From: Eulemur rufifrons
Lineage: Eukaryota > Chordata > Mammalia > Primates > Lemuridae
Reading direction: 5' to 3'
Assembly (NCBI RefSeq): GCF_041146395.1
Contig: NC_090996.1
Coordinates: 33,566,738 to 33,630,737 of the forward strand
DNA length: 64,000 nucleotides
Shown here: positions 36,281 through 48,589 of the stretch, one piece after another
Layout: every line of letters begins with the position of its first letter
Numbering within the stretch: the stretch's first letter is position 1
Notes under the pieces: model-generated
The model's database searches: none
What the model was told of the DNA's origin: nothing
What the model saw: the letters and a program-made list of their open reading frames with translations, nothing else
Made by a program: the position numbers and the translations under genes

Positions 36281-37144
36281 GAAAACAACAACAAAAATAC
36301 CCAAAGAAAAAACAAAACAAACAGCCTCTCAGGTAGCAAGTGGCAGAGATAAGATGAAGCAGACACTTTGGCTTGACAGCTAGGGCAGGCAACAGCAAGC
36401 AGCTATGGAGTCAATACTCAAGCAGCCCCTAGTGACAGTTTTTTTCAGGCTCTTTGGGACCAATGGCTTACAGTAAGGAGCACATAGCTGTTACTTCTGA
36501 GGACAAGCTTTTGAGTAGAATTAACCTTTGGCAAAGAAAATTAAGGTTTGCTGAATTGTTGATAGAATGAAGAAGGAAGGAAGGTAATCTTTTCAGGTAG
36601 AATTACTAAGAATGGGAAAAATTAAAAAGGAGTAAATAGAGTAAGTAAAGAAGTTCAGAATTTTTATCTACTAGTCAGCCGGTTCAAATAATAATTATGT
36701 TTCTACCTATGTACTTTGCTGTGGAATAGTAATCATGAAAAAAACCCAACCACATCGAATTTTCCACATATGGGCACATGAGTGTGCGAAACCCTGTGTG
36801 TGCCTAAATTCTCCTCTTTCTGTTGGTTGGTGATTTAAACGTATTGGTGTTTTTGTTGGGATTTCCATATTGTAAGGCTATGATCATTCATCGTTAGAAT
36901 TCTGTGGGCCCCTCTCATGGTGGTGGCAGGAAGCTGCTGATACTGGAAGAGCTGGACTGAGGGGCACCTCATTCATTTTGCTCTGAGGGTCGTTTTGTAC
37001 TTTGCATACGAGACACCTCAAGACCTTTTCCTTTGTGTTTCTGCCAAATCTTTGTTGCTGGTGTTCAAGGTTCGTGCTAAAGACCATCAACTTTGTTTTT
37101 GTAAATTTCTTTTGAAGGGCTTGCCCTTTGTCAGTATAATTTAG
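36281..37144. other. Intronic sequence, nothing recognised
   Basis: Unique AT-rich DNA with no gene or named repeat. Confidence 0.4.
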
Positions 37145-37345
37145 TGGTTAGGTGCTTGTATTTTGGTTTCTGATACATTTGGATTCAATTTTCAGTTCTA
37201 TAATTTCCTAACTGTGGGACCTTGGGCAAACTACCCAGGGGCTCTACAATTTATAGGAGTGATAGTACCCCTGTCAGAGAGTTTTGGGAGAATCAAATGA
37301 GATAATTCAGGCAAAGTGCTTTTTAGCATAGTGACCTGATATGGC
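37145..37345 (+). repeat. MIR SINE, sense
   Basis: 'tagtggttaggtgcttgtat', 'ctaactgtgggaccttgggc' and 'atcaaatgagataattcagg' follow the MIR order. Confidence 0.75.
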
Positions 37346-37784
37346 CATTCAGTCAATAACTTACTCTTGCACCTGGCTGGGTCACATTTTGTACTGGTCT
37401 AAAGGGTGTTTCTTTTTTCCTACACTCTATTTGGTGGTGCACATCTTGTAATTTGATGCTGAAATTCAGAACACACTGGGGACTCTGATTGTGTCAGTTT
37501 CTAGTATTAAAAAGGGCTAGTGTCCAAAATACAAAATACTGATAGTTTGCCCTGTTTAAACTGTAGCTGCCAAGTTTGGCAGCTTCTTTATTAGTAACCC
37601 CAGGGAGTTCAGACAGTATTGTGCTTGGGCTGCTTCAGGTCCCCAGAGCTTTGAAGTACTTAACATGATGTGGCTCTTGATAGTTGAGAAATTATGGGAA
37701 AATCTTCAGCTTCATGACTCTGGAGATAATTGGCTAAGGTTTGAACTAGAGTGGTCATTCCGCTCTACTGTACTCTATTGTAGA
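37346..37784. other. Intronic sequence, nothing recognised
   Basis: Unique sequence with no open frame of interest. Confidence 0.35.
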
Positions 37785-37930
37785 CTCATTTATTTATTCA
37801 TTAAATATTGAATGGGTTCCTACCATTTGCAAGGCCTGGACTAGGTTCTCGAGATAGAGCGTGGCCCCTTCCCTCTTGGAGTGTGCAGCCTAGAAGAGGA
37901 AGTGGACACTAATCAAATAATCAACTGAAC
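37785..37930 (-). repeat. L2 fragment, antisense
   Basis: 'catttatttattcattaaat' followed by 'ctaccatttgcaaggcctgg' is the reverse L2 3' end. Confidence 0.6.
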
Positions 37931-37984
37931 TATTATGCACTAGACTTACTGATTATATTAGAAAAATGGCTGGGAGGTAGGGAC

Positions 37985-38240
37985 TCATTATCTCCATTTT
38001 ATACATGAGGGAACTAAAGCACAGAGAGGTTAAGTAACTTGAACTGAAGCACAGAGAGGTTAAGTAACTTGTGATGGTCACATAGCCAGAAAGAGCTATT
38101 AAGTGGTGAAGCCAATATTTAAACCCAAAGGACGATATTAGAAAGCATTAATATTCACCTTGTAGAATGGTTGTAAGGATTAAATGAGAAAATGCATGTC
38201 AAGTACTTAGGAAAGTACCAGCACATAGAGAATAGATTCA
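37985..38240 (-). repeat. MIR SINE fragments with an internal duplication
   Basis: 'tctccattttatacatgagg' and 'cacagagaggttaagtaact' mark an antisense MIR to about 38130. A second, sense MIR-like piece ('taaggattaaatgagaaaat') follows to 38240. Confidence 0.7.
38011..38070. repeat. 2 x 30-bp tandem duplication within MIR
   Basis: 38011-38040 and 38041-38070 match at 29 of 30 bases (A/G difference at the sixth base). The unit includes 'cacagagaggttaagtaact'. Confidence 0.93.
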
Positions 38241-38648
38241 CGAGCTAGTATTATTGAAAGTGGGGATGAGTTTCTTAGCAGCAGCAACAGCCAAAACAAC
38301 TATACTTTTCTTTAGCTCTTCCCAGTTGATAGTGTTCTCATGCATGTTGTCATCTCAGCCATTGTAAAATCTTAGGATTGTGGAAATGGTGTATGTTTAG
38401 ATGTTTTTATTTGCTTGATTCTTTCTCTCTATATACCAGTTTTCAGACTGAATTGGTTTCTTAACATCCTCCAAAGGTGACCAGTGACTTGGGGGATTTT
38501 AGCTTATTTGATGTATTTGATTTCCTTACAGATACCTTATTTTTGATGCTTATATTGTCCCAACTTGGGCCTGTGGGAGTTCCTTTAGGTTGGCCTTGAG
38601 TCCTTTTCATACATCCCGGTGATCTTTGATAGCTTTTGTATTCATTTA
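38241..38648. other. Intronic sequence, nothing recognised
   Basis: Unique AT-rich sequence leading to the tail of the next Alu. Confidence 0.35.
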
Positions 38649-38960
38649 TTTTTTATTTTTATTTTTTTAGAGACAGAGTTTTGCTCTGTGTAGCCCAGGC
38701 TAGAGTACAGTGGCACAATCACAGCTCACTGTAACTTTGAACTCCTGGGCTGAAGCGATCCTCCTGTCTCAGCCTCTCCCAAGTAGCTGGGACTACAGGT
38801 GCACACCACCATGCCCAGCTAATTTTTTAAAAATTTTTATGGAGACATGGTCTGCTATTTTGCTCAGGTTAGTCTCGAACTCCTGGCTGGCCTCAAGTGA
38901 TCTTCCCACCTTGGCCTCCCAAAGTGCTGGGCTTACAGGTGTGAGCCACCTTGCCAGGCC
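38649..38960 (-). mobile_element. AluJ-like element, reverse
   Basis: A T-rich tail, 'agagacagagttttgctctg', ends 'gagccaccttgccaggcc'. Diverged. Confidence 0.88.
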
Positions 38961-39389
38961 ACTTTCATACCCATTTAGTAATGACATTTAGTAAAGCTTT
39001 TAAGAAGTGGAGAAACTATAGATATTTAAATCTCATTAATTCTGTCTGTCTGATATGTTTATTCAGAGAGACTGAGCTAAAGTTTACCCTCTCCTTTTTT
39101 GAAAAGAAAATTAGTAGTATTTACATGTTTATATGAAGAACTAACGCCATAGATGAAACAGTCGGTGCATCTTCAAGCTCTCTGGAAGCTTTAATTTGCA
39201 TTCTTACAATTGGCAATTATAGAGCAATAGAGCAATTATAGAGCAATGCAGCGTTTCTTTCTGTGATATCTTCCCACTAATACCTGTTGGGGGATGAGTG
39301 CCTGTGAATATAGGTAAATAGTGATAAAGAACAATAAAAAAGAAAGAAATCCTAAACCAAAGTGTAGATTACCTGTTTGCAGACTGAGG
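38961..39389. other. Intronic sequence with a small local repeat
   Basis: 'attatagagcaatagagcaa' and 'ttatagagcaat' form a short imperfect tandem repeat at about 39217-39246. Otherwise nothing is recognised. Confidence 0.4.
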
Positions 39390-39715
39390 AGTGCCCCTAG
39401 CCCAGCAAGCCCCACCCCCCAGGACAGCTGTGGAAAGTTCCAGAAGGCCCAACTCCAGGAATTCCTTCCGTTCACAGGAGCTTTGCTTCGAACAGTGCCT
39501 CCTGGAACTATGGTCCGGCTGCTCTCCTTTCCGTCTTGCCTCACAACTGCGTGCCTTGCTTATTTTGTTTATGATCTGTTTCTACCCCACTGGAATGAAT
39601 GCAGGTGTCTTGAGAGCAGGAATTTTCCCACGTTTGTTTATTGCTGTATTCCTAGTGCCGGAAATATAGCCAGACATATAATAAATGTGCAGTAATATTT
39701 TTCAAATGAATGAAT
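39390..39715 (+). repeat. L2 LINE 3' end, sense
   Basis: 'ggtgtcttgagagcaggaat', 'attgctgtattcctagtgcc' and 'catataataaatgtgcagta', followed by 'gaatgaatgg', form the normal L2 3' end. Confidence 0.7.
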
Positions 39716-39899
39716 GGATATTATAACTACTCTTGCTCCACGTGTAAGCGCCCTGTTATGTGTGAAACCACACCCCAAACATCTACACAGAACAAACCAG
39801 AACGCAGAGGAAACCACTTTGCTAGGAACAGTTGAGTTTCATTAAATAGAGGCCACAGGTGGGGTTTGAAAGGCCCTAGAGAGAAGGCCGTGCATGGAG

Positions 39900-40000
39900 T
39901 GTGAAACGGGCACATGGGCGCCGGGCGGCGAGTGGACAGCGTCGGGACCCGGGGCTCTGAGGGTGCTGAGCGAGGGCTGGCAGGTATAGGGTGGCTGGGC
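39900..40000. promoter_or_regulatory. Small CpG-rich patch in the intron
   Basis: About 100 bases contain several CpGs ('gggcgccgggcggcgag', 'cagcgtcgggacccgggg') within AT-rich intron DNA. It could be a regulatory site or part of an unnamed repeat. Only the composition is certain. Confidence 0.3.
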
Positions 40001-41549
40001 CATAGGGCAGGAGTACAGAGGACTGAAAACCTGAGTGCTGGTTTAGGGCCCAGAAAATGTAGAGTTGAATGGCTTAGTTTAGGCAATTATTTTTAAAACT
40101 TTGTACAAGGAGATTTCGAGAAGTGTATTTGTCTTTAATAATACTGTAGGTCCTGATAATTCTTACTTGATTATCATTTATATATGTGAAAAACCAGCAT
40201 ACCCTTTTTTTTGGCAAGGCTCCAGGGTAGTCTTTGTGCATAATTTCCAGGATTTTTATGTAATGCTATTAAACTCTGTTCTTTTTTTTTCCCTATTCCA
40301 AAGAAAAATGTACCACTGAAAACAGCTTTTGAATCATTTATTTTCGTGTTTGAGTTGTTTGGGAAATGTTAACTACCTTTTTTTTTTAACAATCTATTTT
40401 GGAGAGTGGAAGAAAACCCAGGTGCATGTGATTTATTTTCTTGTATATGGATATTAAAATACAATATATTAATACCTTTAAGGCCATGACATTTTAAGGA
40501 AGAGGGTTTATTGCATATTGATTCAGTTAGTTTCACCCTGTTAAGTATTACTGTTGTGTTCTGTAATTTCATAAGTAAGTTCTCCCCTTGAGAAAGTGCT
40601 GCTGCTTCTCGTGGCCATTAGTGTTAATTTTTGTTTTATGAATCAGCTGCCTAAAAACTGGGTGGAGGGGAGGAATTCTGAAAGGAAAGCACTTTTATAG
40701 AATTATCTTATTTTTAAAAATGAATTTGTTGCTTTCCATCTGAAGATGTTTTCTCCTTGTGGGCAAGTAATTTAATCTCTCAGGTTTTTAGTTTCCTCCT
40801 ATTAGTAAAAGTTTGAACTAGATATGCTTTAAGATTCTCCACCATTCTCTAAGAATAGCTGAAATTCTCATATGATTGGGGAATACTTCTCATTCTTAAT
40901 ACGAAGAAGTGGTTTCCCCTTTGTCCGTTTGTTTAAACCCTCATTTAGACAAATTTAGCACAGGGAAACTCAGATTTACAGAACCACTAAATTGCAGGGT
41001 GTGTGTGAGATTTTTAACTTTATAAAGGATTCTTTACTTCCTTTGAATATAAATAAGTAAGATTGAGTTCTGGAAGTAAAATTTACACATGGATTTTTAG
41101 GAAAGCAGGGTTTTGTTAGAGGAACCCCATTCGATTTTGAAAGTTTGAGAGCTACTTTTGAAATGGCTTGGAAAAAATGTGAAGTGAATAAACTTGAAAA
41201 AAAATGTGCTTCATTTCCCATTTTAACATTATTTTGGAGACTGAAAAGTTAGTTGCCAGTAAAATGAATTTCACTGTATTGGCAAGTTTTTCAGTAGTAG
41301 TACTGAGGAAATAACTATAGCTAGTAATGTTCTTACTGATTATTCCATTAATAAAGGACTCACTTGTGCCTGATGGTGAGTTGCTGGATCTATGTACCAT
41401 ATTTTTAGTGTGCCAGGGGACACATTAGGCCTCTAGTAGTCCCAAAATTAATGCATCTGACAAATGTCTACCTTAGACCTTGTCACCAATGTTGGAAGGA
41501 AACTCTTGGATTTTGTAATGGATTTATAAAAAGGTTTTGAATAGTTTTC
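40001..41549. other. Repeat-poor intronic stretch
   Basis: About 1.5 kb of AT-rich unique sequence with no named repeat and no gene. It is a candidate for conserved non-coding function by absence of repeats only. Confidence 0.4.
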
Positions 41550-41900
41550 TTTTTTTTTCCCCTTCAGAAGCATATTTTTCTTTATTGAAATCACGATGCA
41601 GAACATTTGATTCCCTGTAATTTCCGTTTTCTTTGTTCAAAGTGTCTCCTTTCTGGATCTCTTTGAGCTTCTCTATGTGCTTTCTCTTCCTTTTTGCTCT
41701 AATGATGAAGAATACATACTAAAGCCTTTCCTCCTTTAACAGCTTGTGCCGTGGATGAGACGGCGTTCCATCTCTCCAGGAGTATTTGATTAAATATCTT
41801 TTCCATTTTATTTTTCTAGCTTGTCTACATTTTCTCTTTTCTTTATAGTAATTTGAATGTGATGTTTTTTTCCTCAGTGATTTTCGTAGCCTTTCCTAAC
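41550..41900 (-). pseudogene. Possible processed pseudogene fragment, source unknown
   Basis: Read on the minus strand, this ends like an mRNA: AATAAA (TTTATT at 41581-41586 on +), about 22 bases, then an A8 run (T run at 41551-41558). Upstream, one frame stays open for about 56 codons, meets a single TAG, then continues about 50 more codons. The frame is Lys/Arg-rich, with pieces such as 'RKIKWKRYLIKYSWRDG' and 'RAKRKRKHIEKLKEIQKGD'. The stop and lack of introns suggest a broken retrocopy. I do not recognise the parent gene, and no flanking duplication was found. An AT-rich chance match remains possible. Confidence 0.35.
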
Positions 41901-42619
41901 AAACAGCACAGAAGCTTATGGATAATAACATAACATTTGCTGTGATTTGCGTGGCTGGTGAAATAACGTAGAAAGGGAAAAACGCTACTTGGTTCTGAAA
42001 GACAGTGTTGTCATTGGGTACATGTCATCCAGCCCGAGAGAGAATTTCACCTCAACAAAGACCCAAGTTGTAAAACTGTAGCTTCCCTGAGAGAAAATGT
42101 CATTCAGAGCCTGCTGGAGTCATGTTTTCTAAGGACTGAAGTGACTGACTCAGTGTGCAAGTAATTGAAGAAGGTTAAAAACTTTTAAAAGTACCATGCA
42201 AACAAGAAATTTCAAAGGACTTTTCTTGTCTCTAACACACATTTCACAGTGAATTTCTCAGCTAGAATAACTTAATTAATGCTGTGTTCTTTCTGGCTCC
42301 CAAAAGAAATTGTGATTATGAACACTTTTAGAGCTGATGATTCTAAGATATCAACTTTGTCACTCTGCCATTTGAAGTTCAGATGGAAATATTTGCTTTC
42401 ATAGCTGTAGCCATGATGTTGCTTTATTTAGTAGCTATTAAATTTCCAATTCCATATACTCCCCTGGAGGTGTTCCAGTTTGCACTAGGGTTTCTGTTTC
42501 ATTTAACAACATTGCTTATGGTGTGTGGAGCTTTCCTGAACAGGGAATATCAATGAGGTTCTTATTCTGGATGATAATGTTAAGCTATTCTTTGATTTAT
42601 TTTATTTTCCTTAACAGCT
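41901..42619. other. Intronic sequence, nothing recognised
   Basis: Unique sequence between the possible pseudogene and the next L1. Confidence 0.4.
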
Positions 42620-43045
42620 TTTTTTTAAAAGGTAGAATTTACATGCCATGCAGTTCACTTTAATTTAAAGTATACAGTTCAGTGGTTTTTAGTGTATTGA
42701 TAGAGCTGTGCAACCATCACCACAATCAATTTTAAGAACATTTTTATCAGCCTAAAAAGAAGCCCTGTACCTATCAGCACTCTCTATTTCCCCCCAAACC
42801 CCTCAGACTCTGGCAACCACTAATCTACTTTCTGTCTCTATGGATCTGCCTGTTCTCTGGATATTTCATATAAACAGAATCATATAACATGCAGCCTTTT
42901 GTGTTTGGCTTCTTTCCCAGGGCCTAATATTTTCAGGGTTCATCCATGTTGTAGCATGTATCAGTACTTTGTGCCTTTTTATGGTCAGATAATACTCCAC
43001 TGTATGGATAGACCATATTTTATTTATCCATTCATTAGTTAATGG
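42620..43045 (-). repeat. L1M 3'UTR, antisense
   Basis: 'gtatacagttcagtggtttt', 'ctctggcaaccactaatcta' and 'gttcatccatgttgtagcat' are the usual antisense L1M phrases. Confidence 0.8.
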
Positions 43046-44519
43046 AAAAGTATTTTTTTTGAAATCAATAATCAAGCTGATTGAAAATAAGTTGAAATGA
43101 TAAAAAAATCTTTTATTATTTAATATGTCTTGACTAAAATGTAGCCATTTTACTTTCACTCATGTTTAGAAGTTTTCCTGAAAGGCATAATTAAATGAGA
43201 ATTTACACTGAATTATTTGATGTAAATGTTTCATATAGTCAGGTTTTTTTTATACAGCTAGTCTCTTTTCTAGGCTTGCTCCAGGTTGATTAAATATTAA
43301 GCTCTCTGATCCTTTTTCCTTCTTCCAGCCAGTTCCTTAATAGAATGCTTCAGGGGTAGCATATGGTTGAATATGAAACCAACCTTATTTGATATGTTGT
43401 TAGATACAAATATCAGTGATAGTATGTCTTTCTGGAAGGGTGAATTTTCTGAAGAGCTGAGGATTTTCCCATTGAGTCAAATCAAACATTTTCCTGTTTT
43501 AACCAATTTAAACATTTGTTTTTACATTTCCAAAACATATAAAACTTTCTTACCTTCATAAAAATGAAATATGCCAAATAAAATTTAATTTTCTTGATGA
43601 CTCAGTTATTTGTACTACTTGTTATTTGGTTTTTTACTAATATAGCAATTTCCCTTTAAAAGTAGGAATTTTTGCTTTTCTTTAAGCTGAGATTGCTCTG
43701 TTTTTCCAGTTATGTTTTAAAAAATAAATTTTTTTGCTTGCTTTCTTTCTATCAGCTTATGTAGCTGTTGGTATGCTTTCCTGTAACAGATTTGCTCCTA
43801 GTTTTCACTTTGTTCCATTAAGAAAGCACAAGAAATAATCAAGCTTGTTAACCATGCAGATACAGTTTGATTAAAAGGACTAAGGATTCAGTCTTTGTGC
43901 AATTTTTTGGTTGTCAGCGATACTCTGAATAAGTGAGGTTGCTAGGTACATGAATTCAGGATGAGTAAGATGTTATTACAGTTATTTTTAGTATATTTTA
44001 AAGGGGAGGAGGAGAAATTTGAATCAAATTTTGTCTTATAGAGCATGTTTTCCACAAGACCAAAAGTAGATTTCTTTTGCTTATATAGTAGAAATAGAAA
44101 ATGGGATTATAGATTAGATTCTATAATCAATAATTAATTAGAATTAATGATTCTATAACTAGTTATAAAGCTAAAATGTGAATGTTAAATTAGGGAAGTA
44201 TTGATTTTTATTAAAATTTATCAGAATTTTAGGAAAGCACTTTCCCAAGAAACATCAGGTAAGAAGACTTGTAGAAATTTTGTGTGTTTTCTACTATACT
44301 GGCAGGGAAGAACTGGCCAAATTTTTTCCTCTTTGGTGTAAAACCAAAGAGGTATGTGTGGATTTTTATTCTAGAAATTCGGTAATCTGACATTCAGTAG
44401 CACTCAAACAGTGATAGTTTGTTGTTGTTGTTGTTTTAGGAAGGTTTGTTCTTATTGAAAGGCCTGGGCAATAGCCAGCCTGTCTAGTATGGGCTGTCAG
44501 TGTCTTAATTTTCAAAGTA
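43046..44519. other. Repeat-poor, very AT-rich intronic stretch
   Basis: About 1.5 kb with no named repeat. AT-rich imperfect palindromes lie near 44105-44165 ('attctataatcaataattaa'). Confidence 0.4.
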
Positions 44520-45515
44520 CAGTTGACTCTTGAACAACATGGGTTTGAACTGTGTGGGTCCACTTTAGACAGCTTTTTTTCCAATAAAAATATTGGAAAG
44601 TTTTTTTGAGATTTACGACAATTTGAAAAAACTTGCAGGTGACCCACATAGGCTAGAAATAGCAAAAAGAAAAAAATTAAGAAAGATATGTCATGAATAT
44701 GTAACACATGTAGATATTAGTCTATTTTATCATTTACTACCATGAAATATAAATCTATTATGAAGAGTTAAAATTGATCAAAACTTACATATATAAACAC
44801 AGACTGTTAATGGTGCCTTTGGCAGTGGACAGAAATGTAAACAAACAAAGATGCAGTATTATAACTGCATAAAATTAATTGTAGTACATACTATACTTCC
44901 GTAATAATTTTGTAGCCACCTCCTGTTGCTGTTGTGGTGAGCTTGAGTGCTGCCATCATCTGCCTAAGATACGAGCAGTTCATCTCTCCAGAAAATTGCA
45001 TATCGAAGTAAAAAGTGATCTCTTGAGGATCTCTCGTATTTTTCATCATGTTCAGTGCAAGGCTGTAAACCTTGAATAACACCCTGGGACCCATATGTAG
45101 TGCCACTAGTGGTGCTGGAAGTGCTCCCAAGAAGCAGAGAAAAGTCATGCTATTACAAGACAACGTTGAATTGCTTGCCACGCCCTGTAGACTGAGGTTG
45201 CTGCCATTTCAGACACATGATTCATCTTATAAACAGATGACATGCACTTACAGTATCAATAAATACAGTACAGTACTGTAAATATATCTTCTATTCCTTA
45301 TGACTTGCCTAATATTTCCTCTAGCTTTATTGTAAGAATATAGTATGTAATACATGTAACATATAAAATATGTGTTAGTTGACAGTTATTGGTAAGGCTT
45401 CTGGGCAACAGTAAGCTATTGGTAATTATGGTTTTGGGTAGTCCAGTGATATGTGGATTTTTGACTGCACTGGGGTCGGTGCCCCTAACCCTCACGTTGT
45501 TCCAGGGCCAATATG
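44520..45515 (+). mobile_element. Tigger-family DNA transposon relic
   Basis: Starts 'cagttgactcttgaacaaca' and ends with 'cctaaccctcacgttgttcc' and 'agggccaatatg', the inverted ends of a MER2/Tigger-type element. TA lies just before (44518-44519) and just after (45516-45517). About 1 kb, with no intact transposase. The 96-codon minus-strand frame inside is a remnant or chance. Confidence 0.85.
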
Positions 45516-46724
45516 TAGATACTTTAAAATGGCATGTATTTTACTTAAAAAATGGCAGTCTGAGCATCCAGTTTCCCCTTAGGGAAGTGAGTCACTCACC
45601 CTGAAGGTTTTGGGTGAACATTAAATGAGATGTATGCATGGAAGCATCTGGCACTAGGGAGGTGTTTATTTGATGTTGATTTCACTCTATGACCTCCTCC
45701 CAAACCTGTTTTCATCAGTGTTGAAACCCATGCATTCGATATTACCCCATGAGCAGTGCTATAAGGAATTGGGAGGCTCTATAAATGCTGAAACCTCACA
45801 CCAGACATGTGGTAGCAGCAGGAAGTTCACCAGCTTCCACTTTGACTTACAGGAAGGAGTCAGGCAGCCTCCCTGATACCTGGCGGAACTCACCCTTGCA
45901 TCTTTAATGCTTACCTTGCCCTTTATACATATGTCCTCTTGCCCTGATCTCAGCCTGTCAGTGTCGGGGCCTCCACCAGGCTGGGACCCTGAGGCACAGG
46001 GGTGTTTGCTGTGACTGTGGTTCAGGCCAAGCACTTAACAAGTGCTGCTGGATTCAATCTTTTGTTCATCTGCAAAACACCATACCAGGCCCTGTTGTCA
46101 ACCCTGGGATGCATTGTGACAAAAGCCACTGCCCCAGGGAACTCACCCTCGGGTAAGAGAGCCAGATAAAAAAGAAACACAAGAAGCCGGACACAGTGTC
46201 CCAGAGCAATGCACGCTGTGCAGGGTGAGGACACAGACGCTGACATGAGTGATTTTATATCTGGTGGGCAAAAAGTGCAAGAATCTCTCCGAACAGATGT
46301 TAATATCATGGCAGATTTAAAACTATGAATGTGACACTTTAATGCCTTGCTTCCCCCTTTGACAGATAAAAATGTATTTTCACATGTCAAGTGCCCAGTT
46401 CAATCTTTTCCATAGAGAATTGTGTGCCTAGACTCAGGAGGTTGGAATTTCTTATTTATAATTGTCTCGGTGGCATTGTTGTGAAAATTCCTCAGGTAGG
46501 GATTTCTGAAGATTTCTTTTGATCTAACTACTTGCCTCATAGTCTAAACTGCAGGCCTGCTGGTGATGTTCCCTATTGCTTTGTTTAATTTTCTCTGATA
46601 CTGGCCCCTAAAGTCAGGCTTTTTGTACTATATCTAGGAACTTTTTAAGGCTTCATATTCTGTCACTTCCCCCGTCCCCCTTACTGTTATCCTACAGTTT
46701 CCTGATGCTGTGCTGACATCTGTT
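45516..46724. other. Intronic sequence with probable L2 remnants
   Basis: 45900-46250 has L2-like wording ('ccaggccctgttgtcaaccc'). No gene evidence. Confidence 0.4.
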
Positions 46725-47285
46725 AAATTGAAACAAAATTCACATAACATAAAGTTGATGATTTTAGATAACAATTCAGTGGCATTTAGGGCATTTACAA
46801 TGTGCAACCATCACGTCTATCTAGTTCCAAAACATTTTCATCAGCGCAAAAGAAAACCCCATAGCCATTAAGCAGTCCCTTCCCATTCTCTCAAACCCCA
46901 GTACCTGGTAACCACTAATCTGTTTTCTACTCTGGACATTTCATATAAATGGAATCATACAATATGTGACCTCTTGTATCTGGATTCTTTCACTCAGCAT
47001 CATGTTTTGAAGGTTCGTCCACGTTGTAGCATGTGTCAGTGCTTCGTTCCTTTTTATAGCTGCATAAAATTCAGTTGTGTGGACGGACCACATTTTGTAT
47101 TTCTTTTCATCTGTTGATGGACATTTGGGTTAGCTCTACCTTTTGGCTATTGTGAATAATACTAGGTACAAATTTTTGTCTGAGTACATATTTTCAGTTC
47201 ATTTGGGTATATACCTAGGAGTGGACTTGCTGGGTCATACGCTAACTCTATATTTAACTTTTGACAAACCTCTGCCACTTTTAAA
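46725..47285 (-). repeat. L1M 3' region, antisense
   Basis: 'ggtaaccactaatctgtttt', 'gttcgtccacgttgtagcat' and 'aggagtggacttgctgggtc' give a long antisense L1M match. Confidence 0.85.
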
Positions 47286-48589
47286 ATGAGGAATATTTAA
47301 GATGGACCCTTAAAAAGTCACATTGGGCAGTCAGATGTTTCAGAACACATCCTGTGAGTTTAGAGTTAACCTGGCAACAGATAATGCTATGAATTATGTT
47401 AACTTGGTTGAAATAATTACTTTGTTCACTATAAATTGGAATTGTTTTGTGATTAGGATAAAAGTATAATGTAGATATAATAGTTTAGAGACTTAAAAAA
47501 ATAAGCATAGGAGTTTTGGCCATTCCTTTCATGCTGGCATTGGATTTGGCAACTTTGAAATTTTGTGTTAGATAAACAGCCAGTATCTAGGGCAAGCTTG
47601 AAAAAAGTACTATTTAAATATTGACCAAAAAAAAAAAAATCCCAAACAACTTTAGGAACTTTCTTGTTCAAATGAATTCAAACTGTCTAAACACAGTGCG
47701 ATAAAATTAGGCTTCCCCTCTGGTTTCTGTGGGGTTGAGCAGCCCGTGAGCCTGTGCCCAGCTGGGACACCCTGCTGGTCAGCTGTCCTTAGAGCGCAGG
47801 GGTGTGGGACGCTTCCCACAGCCAGCAGCGTTCCCACAGTGCTTCCTTAATATAGAATGTTCTTAAAAGAAACATTGGCCACTGAAGGAGCTCAACTCCC
47901 AAACATGGTCATCAGTTCGTAGTTCATTTTTATTTTGTTTTCATGTAGTTAAAACAAGAAATAGTATATAAACATGTCAATGTTACCAAGTAAGTGTCCA
48001 TATTGTTTAGGGTAGAAGAGAAAAAAACTAAGTTTCTAATTAGAAAAAAACTTGTTTATCCTTGAGGGCAAAGGAAGAGGCAAGGTCCCCCTGTGACTCA
48101 ACGGGTGAGAGTGGGGGCTGGCCGGGCCTCCAGCCTGAGTCTGCTGAGAGATTGGGGTGGGTGGGAAACCTCCATGGGGCATAAAGGGCATGCTCCAGTG
48201 CTAATTTCGGCCAGATTCCCCTCTGGGTCAGTGGCGTTGCGCCTGCCCGTGTGTATTAGTCCACCTGAAGAGGTGCTCTTGTGTGGCAGTTTGGAATGGC
48301 CTATGGGGCAGCTGGGTTACAGTCACCACTGAGATGATCACCAAAGCTGTCAGGCTGCCCTCAGGCCTGCAGAATCCCAGCAGATGACATCTACTGTTTG
48401 TTAGGATGTTATTCAAGCCTATAGGTAAGGAGGTAAAACTATTCAGGGTAAGTGGGGGTAACTTCTCCAGGGGACAGAAGGAGCCCTTGGTGAGCATCAG
48501 GACCTGATCAGGGAGAGAACTGTTCTGGAAAATACCCTGTCACTCTGCAGCCAGGCATTTTGCTTTCTCTTTTAAAGCCACCTTTGTAC
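47286..48589. other. Intronic sequence, nothing recognised
   Basis: Unique sequence. A short A13 run lies at about 47627-47639. No gene. Confidence 0.4.

Noticed and set aside
44891..45181. 96-codon minus-strand frame in the Tigger relic
   Set aside because: It lies within a decayed transposon with no intact catalytic region. Not a functional transposase.
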